Assembly (NCBI GenBank): GCA_037384225.1
Contig: JARROD010000075.1
Span: 1-26,765, forward strand
Reading direction: 5' to 3'
DNA: 26,765 nucleotides
Source: JARROD01 sp037384225
GTDB taxonomy: Bacteria; Pseudomonadota; Gammaproteobacteria; Pseudomonadales; Cellvibrionaceae
Made by a program: the position numbers and the translations under genes. How positions within the stretch are numbered: position 1 is the stretch's first letter; every line of letters begins with the position of its first letter. The notes below the pieces were generated by a model. The model had not been told where the DNA came from, made no database searches, and was given only the letters and a program-made list of their open reading frames with translations. Positions 21,469 to 26,765 of this stretch are shown here, piece by piece.

Positions 21469-23943
21469 ATGGCATTTACCCGCCAATATTACCGCGGAAT
21501 TCTTCAACGAATATCGATTAGGTATTCAAGTTTTTTGCTCATTTGTCTTTGTCTTGGCCCTCTGTGTTGTGAAGCTCTCAGCCTTAATGAACCGGCTTTT
21601 AACGCCGAAAAAAATACAATAGGACAGAATAACAAAAACACCGATACACTGCGGCTTTCTAAGGAAAGTGACACCTATAACATTTACAGCAGTTATACCA
21701 ACGCCCACGTCGTGCATGACCCAAACAAGCTCTGGTCAATAGACGATTTCAAATCCGGGCGCAAGGACATCCAGGAATTACTGCGCCAACCCGCCAGTAA
21801 AATTGAAGCGACGGGCGACACTTACTGGTTACTGATAACTGTCGATAACCAGCACCCCAAAAGCCAGTGGCGATTGAATTTTCAGCACGGGCGCACGGAC
21901 TTTATTGAAGTATTGGTTATCCCCCAAAACGGCTCCCCATCCACCATTGAACGAGGCGGGATGCAAAGTTCCCCCGCCAAACGCAGTATCGCCAGCCTTG
22001 GTTACACACTGCCGGTGAACCTGCCGCAGGGCGAAACTTCCACTATAGTCATAAGAGTCTACTCCTACCTCTATGAAGGTGGGCTTTACGTTTATCTGGA
22101 AGAAGCCGACCATAACACCACCAGCGGTTTTGTCTACCATGTAGAGGTATTGCTTCTGCTGGGACTCATGCTCGGCATGAGCGGTTACAATTTATTCATC
22201 TGCCTGGTAACCCGCGACATCACCTATTTCTGGTATAGCCTGGTGGCCGCCTCCCTGACCCTCACCTGGGCCAGTTACTATGGCTTGACCTGGTCAATAT
22301 TTGGCTGGAGTGACCCAAACCGCTATATCACCATTTTTTCGCAAATCGGCGTCGTCGTGTTTACCCTGTTTTTTGTCAGCAGTTTTCTGAACCTGCCCAA
22401 GACATTTAAAATATTCAACAATGCGTTCTGGCTCTGTAACGTCTACCTGCTGGTGATTTCCGTCGCCACTTTCTTTTATCACCCCGCCTATATCTTTCTG
22501 GCGTTCTGGGCCATCACCCTGCTGGGAACCATACTAATTCTTACGATATCCATCGCCTGTATTTTAAAAGGTAACCGCGCGGCGCGCTTCCTGGTCGGCG
22601 GGCAGGCGCTGGTCGCTGTGGGCACCTTTGAAACAGGCCTGGCCATATTTGGCATAATGCCTTATGAAGACCCCGCCCCGCACCGTTTTACCGCCATGAG
22701 CGCCGGCGAAATGCTGATGCTCTCGATGGCCCTGGCCGACCGTATCAATCAATTGCGCAACGAAAAACGCATCGCCGAAAAAGCCAACGAATTAAAATCT
22801 TCGTTTCTGGCATTAATGAGTCACGAAATCCGCACACCGCTCAACGGGTTGTTGAGCATGATCAAACTCCTGGGTAAAAGCGTCCTCAACAAACGCCAGC
22901 GCAGCTACGTGGAGGCTATGGACTATTCCGGCAACGCGCTGCTCTCCATGCTCAACAGTCTGCTCGACTACTCGAAAATTGAAGCCCAAGATATCGAGTT
23001 GGAACGTATCGAATTCGATCCGCGGCTGTTACTGGAAAGCCTGGTCATGTTAATGTCAGCCCGGGCTTCGGAAAAAGGCCTGATACTGTCGACAAAAATC
23101 GATAAACAATTACCGCTGCATGTCACTGGCGATCCCAACCGGTTGCGGCAGATTCTGCTTAACCTCATCGGCAACGCTATCAAATTTACCAACCGCGGTG
23201 TTATCCAAGTCTGCGCGCGACAGCTTACACGCAGTAATGACGTTGCCAGTATCCAATTCAAAATCCAAGACTCCGGCATAGGTATAGCCCCTGAGGTTCA
23301 GGCCAGGGTTTTCGACGTCTTCACTCAGGCCGACACTTCTATTACCCGTCGCTTTGGCGGCACCGGCCTGGGTTTGAGTATCTGCAAACGACTGGTGGAA
23401 TTAATGGGCGGGGAGCTGACCCTGGAAAGCGAAGTCGGCAAAGGAAGTGCTTTTTATTTTACCCTGGATATGCCCTACAGCCTGGCACCCAGACAAAACA
23501 CTCAAAAACCCCTGTTCAGCGCCACAGAAATGCCATCGCTGCAAGTGCTGCTGGTCGACGACGTCGAAATGAACCGCGTCGCGGCGGCGGGGTTGCTGGA
23601 ACACGAAGGGCACCGGGTAACCCTCGCCGGCAGCGCCAAAGAAGCTTTGCAAAAACTACAGCAAAATCACTTTGATATCATACTAATGGATATCCACATG
23701 CCCGATATGGACGGACTGACCGCTACCCAACATATCCGCCAACAGCCCGATCCGGTCAAAGCAGCCATACCGGTTATTGCATTGACGGCCAATGCCAGCT
23801 CCGAACAACACCAGCAATACCTCGCCGTGGGTATCAACAAGGTCGTCTCCAAACCGCTGGAAGTCGATGAACTCCTGGCCGCTATCGCCAGCTCTGTCGA
23901 CCGCCAAGGCAGCGAACCGACACCCCACCCAGTCTCCATCTAA
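21469..23943 (+). CDS. 7TMR-DISM hybrid histidine kinase with receiver domain
   Basis: The 824-aa sensor has a signal peptide (to about residue 37). A periplasmic 7TMR-DISMED2 domain (about 65-215) has WLLITVDNQHPKSQWRLNF and IVIRVYSYLYEGGLYVYLE. A seven-helix 7TMR-DISM region covers about 222-415. HisKA carries the phospho-acceptor H452 in MSHEIRTPLNGLL, then HATPase_c has NLIGNAIKFTN, DSGIGIAPE and FGGTGLGLSI. The C-terminal receiver has LLVDDVEMNR and phospho-acceptor D741 in LMDIHMPDMDG. DISMED2 is predicted to bind carbohydrates. There is no output regulator nearby, so partners are elsewhere. It stops 1 bp past the start of the convergent yheU stop (CTAA). Confidence 0.95.
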   Translation: MAFTRQYYRGILQRISIRYSSFLLICLCLGPLCCEALSLNEPAFNAEKNTIGQNNKNTDTLRLSKESDTYNIYSSYTNAHVVHDPNKLWSIDDFKSGRKDIQELLRQPASKIEATGDTYWLLITVDNQHPKSQWRLNFQHGRTDFIEVLVIPQNGSPSTIERGGMQSSPAKRSIASLGYTLPVNLPQGETSTIVIRVYSYLYEGGLYVYLEEADHNTTSGFVYHVEVLLLLGLMLGMSGYNLFICLVTRDITYFWYSLVAASLTLTWASYYGLTWSIFGWSDPNRYITIFSQIGVVVFTLFFVSSFLNLPKTFKIFNNAFWLCNVYLLVISVATFFYHPAYIFLAFWAITLLGTILILTISIACILKGNRAARFLVGGQALVAVGTFETGLAIFGIMPYEDPAPHRFTAMSAGEMLMLSMALADRINQLRNEKRIAEKANELKSSFLALMSHEIRTPLNGLLSMIKLLGKSVLNKRQRSYVEAMDYSGNALLSMLNSLLDYSKIEAQDIELERIEFDPRLLLESLVMLMSARASEKGLILSTKIDKQLPLHVTGDPNRLRQILLNLIGNAIKFTNRGVIQVCARQLTRSNDVASIQFKIQDSGIGIAPEVQARVFDVFTQADTSITRRFGGTGLGLSICKRLVELMGGELTLESEVGKGSAFYFTLDMPYSLAPRQNTQKPLFSATEMPSLQVLLVDDVEMNRVAAAGLLEHEGHRVTLAGSAKEALQKLQQNHFDIILMDIHMPDMDGLTATQHIRQQPDPVKAAIPVIALTANASSEQHQQYLAVGINKVVSKPLEVDELLAAIASSVDRQGSEPTPHPVSI

Positions 23944-24176
23944 CGGTGGCCCAGCGGCAACTTATTCGCCTCCCGTCGAGACAAAATATTCACCGTTTCC
24001 GTTTCCACATCAAACGCAATAACAACATCTCCGCGCTGCAACTGTAGCCGCACCTGGCGGACTTTCTCCGCCAGGCTGATCTCCTCTTCCCCATAGTCCG
24101 TCCCTTCCCGGGTTATAAATACTTCGATCAACCCCTGCAGCGCTTCAGGTGAGAGTTCGGTATAGGGAATAATCAT
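23940..24176 (-). CDS. yheU: YheU family (UPF0270) protein
   Basis: The 78-aa protein matches E. coli YheU along its length: MIIPYTELSPEALQGLIEVF, ITREGTDYGEEEISLAEKV and VNILSRREANK. The function of this gammaproteobacterial family is unknown. GAGGAAG precedes the ATG. It lies 25 bp after the methyltransferase-like gene on the same strand, so they may be cotranscribed. An AT-rich near-palindrome at 24192-24210 lies between them. Confidence 0.93.
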   Translation of the reverse strand: MIIPYTELSPEALQGLIEVFITREGTDYGEEEISLAEKVRQVRLQLQRGDVVIAFDVETETVNILSRREANKLPLGHR

Positions 24177-24201
24177 CGAGACTTCCTCAAATCGAATAAT
24201 A

Positions 24202-25053
24202 TTATTTCGAAGGTTTACGAAATTTTAGCGTCATTCGGTCGCTTTCACCAATGGCGAGATATTTTTCCCGATCCTTATCCCCCAGAGCCAATCTCGGGGG
24301 AAGCGTCCACACCCCTTTTGGATGCTTGGTCGTATCCTTTGCGTTGGCGTTTACCTCACTTTTGGCTTCAAGTTTAAACCCCGCCGCTTGCGCCAACGCT
24401 ATGACATGGGCCTCAGTGACATAGCCAGACTTGATCATCTGTTTTAGCGCCGTTCCCGGGCGGGCACGGTGCTCAACCACTCCCAGTACACCGCCGGGTT
24501 TAAGCATCTGATAAAATTGCGTAAAAGCCTGCTTGTCGTAACCGCCCTTCATCCAGTTGTGAACATTGCGGAATGTCAGCACCATGTCCGCCTGTCCTTT
24601 CACTACCGGCTCGGAAACGCTGGGCGGGTAAAACGCCGCTAACTTGACCCCGTCGTATACATCCGGCGCCGCCTTCAATTTGGCTTTAAAACGGCTGAGG
24701 GATTTAGCGTAATACTTGATTTCTGTTTGCGCGGGGAAATGAGCGGCATAGTAGGTGCCTTTTTCGCGCAGGTAGGGAGCCAACACTTCCGTGTACCAAC
24801 CACCACCCGGCCATATTTCAACGGTGGTCATACCGGGTTCAAGCCCCATGAATTGCAATGTTTCGACGGGGTGGCGATAAACGTCTCTGTGCCTGTGGGC
24901 AGCGTCTCGATGTTTTCCGCTCAGTACGGCTTTTACGCCGCTATCGGCGGCCAAAAGGGATGAACTCCAACTGACTGACAAACAACCGATTAGCAAAAAT
25001 GCCATTGTACGCCTGGCAGCTCTTACAATGTCCCCCGCCACTAATTTTTTCAT
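24202..25053 (-). CDS. Exported methyltransferase-like protein
   Basis: The 283-aa protein has an N-terminal signal peptide (AFLLIGCLSVSWSSSLLAA) with probable cleavage near LLA-AD. A class I SAM-methyltransferase-like domain follows: QFMGLEPGMTTVEIWPGGGW with the Gly-rich motif I, DMVLTFRNVHNWM in the motif IV position, and FYQMLKPGGVLGVVEHRA. The family (COG4798-like) is annotated as predicted methyltransferase. An exported AdoMet enzyme is odd, since AdoMet is not expected in the periplasm, so the activity is uncertain. A GC-normal, independent gene, divergent from gcvR. Confidence 0.88.
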   Translation of the reverse strand: MKKLVAGDIVRAARRTMAFLLIGCLSVSWSSSLLAADSGVKAVLSGKHRDAAHRHRDVYRHPVETLQFMGLEPGMTTVEIWPGGGWYTEVLAPYLREKGTYYAAHFPAQTEIKYYAKSLSRFKAKLKAAPDVYDGVKLAAFYPPSVSEPVVKGQADMVLTFRNVHNWMKGGYDKQAFTQFYQMLKPGGVLGVVEHRARPGTALKQMIKSGYVTEAHVIALAQAAGFKLEAKSEVNANAKDTTKHPKGVWTLPPRLALGDKDREKYLAIGESDRMTLKFRKPSK

Positions 25054-25176
25054 ATCCGCTTCTCCTTCTTGCTTTTAATGGGATAAATCGACCCGACAGA
25101 TAATCCTGCCCCAAACAATATCGTTGCTATAGCCGATTTTATGATACTCACTGAACCGAACAAGTTCATGTAAACT

Positions 25177-25202
25177 TATACCCAAAGCGTTTAAGATGTA
25201 GG
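25177..25202 (-). repeat. 26-bp dispersed repeat, copy 2
   Basis: The reverse complement of this stretch matches 92-117 at 24 of 26 positions (core AAACGCTTTGGGTATA). It lies in the 230-bp divergent region between the methyltransferase-like gene and gcvR. Confidence 0.6.
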
Positions 25203-25283
25203 CCTTAACCTCAGTCGCGTTGGGTATGCATCAACAATCACTTAACAGTTCCAGAAAAACCTATGACAACGGCGGAGTAAATT

Positions 25284-25826
25284 ATGTCCCACGATCTCGT
25301 GCTAACGGTTATCAGCGATGATAAACCCGGTGTCGTCGATACCCTGGCCCAGACCATCAACCGCTTTGGCGGCAACTGGTTGGAAAGCCGCATGTCACAC
25401 TTGGCGGGCAAGTTCGCCGGCATCCTCCGGGTAAGCGTCAACAAGGAGCAGGCCGAGACGCTGCGCAACGCCTTGGAAGCGCTGGCTCAAGAGGGCGTGA
25501 AGGTGATGGTGGAATGCGCCACGCGGGAAGACACCCGGGCGTCGGTGGAGTACCAGGATTTCACGTTTAGCGCCGTAGGCCCCGATCGCCCCGGCATCGT
25601 GCGGGAAATCGCCCAGGCCCTGTTGAGCCGCAATATCAATATGGAACAGTTGAGCACCGATTACTCCAGCACCCCTTGGTCCGGGGAACCCCTGTTTATT
25701 GCGACCGGTACGTTGCGGGTGCCGAAGCTTGTGGACGTGGATGAACTCAACGATCAATTCGAAACCATCGCCGATGAACTGGCCTTGGATATCAAACTGG
25801 AAGCGGCTTCCGCCACAGAGCAATAG
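25284..25826 (+). CDS. gcvR: Glycine cleavage system repressor-like ACT protein
   Basis: The 180-aa protein has two ACT domains: about 5-75 (LVLTVISDDKPGVVDTLAQT, NWLESRMSHLAGKFAGILRV) and about 93-170 (FTFSAVGPDRPGIVREIAQA, NINMEQLSTDYSSTPWSGEP). This is the GcvR layout. In E. coli, GcvR binds glycine and antagonises GcvA at gcvTHP. There is no gcvA or gcvTHP here, so the partner is elsewhere and the name rests on the layout. GGCGGAG lies 6 nt upstream of the ATG. A five-codon frame (25263-25280, ATG to TAA) ends 3 bp before it. Confidence 0.88.
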   Translation: MSHDLVLTVISDDKPGVVDTLAQTINRFGGNWLESRMSHLAGKFAGILRVSVNKEQAETLRNALEALAQEGVKVMVECATREDTRASVEYQDFTFSAVGPDRPGIVREIAQALLSRNINMEQLSTDYSSTPWSGEPLFIATGTLRVPKLVDVDELNDQFETIADELALDIKLEAASATEQ

Positions 25827-25833
25827 ATGCCTA

Positions 25834-25851
25834 AGGGCCGTGCACGGTCCT
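25834..25851 (+). terminator. Hairpin between gcvR and the VIT gene
   Basis: AGGGCCG-TGCA-CGGTCCT forms a 7-bp stem with one G-U pair in the plus-strand RNA, just after the gcvR stop. It ends at the stop codon of the convergent VIT gene. No T-tract is seen, so termination is uncertain. Confidence 0.4.
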
Positions 25852-26611
25852 AAACCATGCCCTTGAGCAGCAGACCCACGCCGTAGGCCAGCGCCGCGGC
25901 TACGGTACCCACCAAAGCGGTTTCCACACCGGCGACCCAGCCCTTTTGCCCCAAAAAACGGCCTTTGAGTACCCCGACAACGAAAAAGGCAGCCATTGTC
26001 AGCAGCGAACTCCACAAAAAGGGTTGCTCAAAACTGTGGGGATACCACCAGTTGATAAGAAATGTCAGCAGCGGCAAGGCACCCACGCAAAAAAATGCGA
26101 CAAAGGTTGCCGCACCGGCAATCAGGGGGTTCACCTGCTGCAAGCTTAGGCCGTGCTCTTCGAGCAACATGGTTTCCACCCAACGCTCCCGGTCGGAGGT
26201 AATGACCTCCACCACCTCTTCCAACTGCCGCCCCTCAAACCCTTTGCGGGCAAATATCTGCCGGACTTCCTCGCGCTCCCCTTCCGGAAACAATTTGATT
26301 TCCAGGTGTTCCCGCGCGCGGGTGTAGTCGCGCTGCTGGTTTTCAGCCCGGGTGCCGAGATAATTGCTGACCGCCATACTAAAACCGTCAGCGATAAGAT
26401 TGGCCAGTCCGAGGATAATGATAATTCCCGGCGCCAACCCGGCCCCCGCCACACCGGAAACCACGGCAAACGTGGTAATAACACCGTCGATGGCGCCGTA
26501 GACAAAATCTCTCAAATAACTGGGTTGAGGACCGTCGTCCAGGCGCCTGGAGATGGCTTCCGGGCTGTGATCATGGTGTTTGATTTTCAGGGCTAAAACT
26601 CCTCTCGCCAA
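25850..26611 (-). CDS. VIT1/CCC1-family metal transporter
   Basis: The 253-aa membrane protein is of the VIT1/CCC1 family, which moves Fe2+ or Mn2+ across membranes. It has RDFVYGAIDGVITTFAVVSGVAGAG at helix 1, then LGLANLIADGFSMAVSNYLG at helix 2. A cytosolic Glu-rich stretch (REEVRQIFARKGFEGRQLEEVVEVI and EE of LLEEHG), like the metal-binding domain, follows. Three more helices complete the protein. The start is unclear: the TTG at 26611 is inside the end of the upstream gene and has no ribosome-binding site. A GAGAGGAG lies 8 nt before an in-frame CTG at 26590, a rare start that would fit better. Confidence 0.9.
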   Translation of the reverse strand: MARGVLALKIKHHDHSPEAISRRLDDGPQPSYLRDFVYGAIDGVITTFAVVSGVAGAGLAPGIIIILGLANLIADGFSMAVSNYLGTRAENQQRDYTRAREHLEIKLFPEGEREEVRQIFARKGFEGRQLEEVVEVITSDRERWVETMLLEEHGLSLQQVNPLIAGAATFVAFFCVGALPLLTFLINWWYPHSFEQPFLWSSLLTMAAFFVVGVLKGRFLGQKGWVAGVETALVGTVAAALAYGVGLLLKGMV

Positions 26612-26765
26612 TAAATGATGCGGTCGTGGCCGCGGTAACTGCCAAAAGTATAGGTGGTCTGGGGCAATGCCGGGTCGCTATAATCGCCGTCCTGGTTCCA
26701 ATCGTAGCGCAGCCAGGGGTAAAGACTCAGTTCCACATTGACATTAAAACTACTGGTATTACCCG
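26593..26765 (-). CDS. DUF6701 (MshQ-like) protein, C-terminal end only
   Basis: This open frame enters from the right edge and ends with TAG at 26593-26595. The 57 residues include VELSLYPWLRYDWNQDGDYS, TTYTFGSYRGHDRIIYWREE and F. This RYDW-NQDGD...GSYRGHDRIIYWRE pattern is typical of the C-terminus of DUF6701 proteins found next to MSHA pilus genes (MshQ). The gene is truncated by the window edge, not broken. It overlaps the start of the VIT transporter gene. Confidence 0.85.
   Translation of the reverse strand, partial: GNTSSFNVNVELSLYPWLRYDWNQDGDYSDPALPQTTYTFGSYRGHDRIIYWREEF

Overview
The window is gammaproteobacterial chromosome. Its gene set and protein sequences look most like the marine, polysaccharide-degrading Cellvibrionales (Saccharophagus/Teredinibacter/Cellvibrio-like). 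The pointers are a lipoprotein pectate lyase with a calcium-type DTDKDG repeat, a DUF6701 (MshQ-like) tail, a 7TMR-DISM hybrid kinase, and typical gammaproteobacterial genes (tag, msrB, alaA, pdxB, epmC, tusA, yheU, gcvR). This placement is inferred from protein similarity by eye; no search was run. No CRISPR array, prophage, transposase or rRNA was seen. Two short N runs (7485-7495 and 20268-20283) interrupt genes.

Layout. 1-2.1 kb: tag behind a TetR regulator whose promoter carries two matching operators, then a tRNA-Glu/tRNA-Gly pair with a near-consensus promoter. 2.2-6.1 kb: a membrane-anchored hypothetical protein, a DUF1499 protein, msrB, alaA and a small conserved protein. 6.0-15.0 kb: ten genes all on the minus strand, often overlapping. 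In order of transcription they are speD (AdoMet decarboxylase), a lipoprotein with an S/R/G-rich tail, a double DUF350 (YjfL-like) membrane protein, a membrane-embedded spermidine-synthase-like protein, a DUF2170 (YjfI-like) protein, PspA/YjfJ, a YjfK-position protein, a 131-aa unknown, an ATP-NAD kinase-like protein and a PL1 pectate lyase lipoprotein. 15.4-18.2 kb: a DUF6471 gene, then (minus strand) a gamma-glutamylcyclotransferase-like gene, epmC and pdxB. 18.2-21.2 kb: an unknown 232-aa protein behind a structured leader, tusA, a small hypothetical, an ABM monooxygenase split by the N gap, and a KANL3/Tex30-type hydrolase. 21.4-26.8 kb: a hybrid histidine kinase, yheU, an exported methyltransferase-like protein, gcvR, a VIT-family metal transporter and the 3' end of a DUF6701 gene.

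The most interesting region is the 6.0-15.0 kb run. Its core couples polyamine synthesis (decarboxylated AdoMet from SpeD, aminopropyl transfer by the membrane SpeE-like protein) to the PspA/YjfI/YjfK/YjfL envelope set known from E. coli yjfIJKL. It then adds an unknown protein, an NAD-kinase-like enzyme and a pectate lyase. I infer an envelope-stress or membrane-modification system that makes or uses a polyamine at the membrane.

The window also holds small repeat families: a GTAAC...CTCAATAA...CCGGGGT element in three places, a 26-bp motif at both ends of the window, and two short tandem arrays that bracket the polyamine genes.
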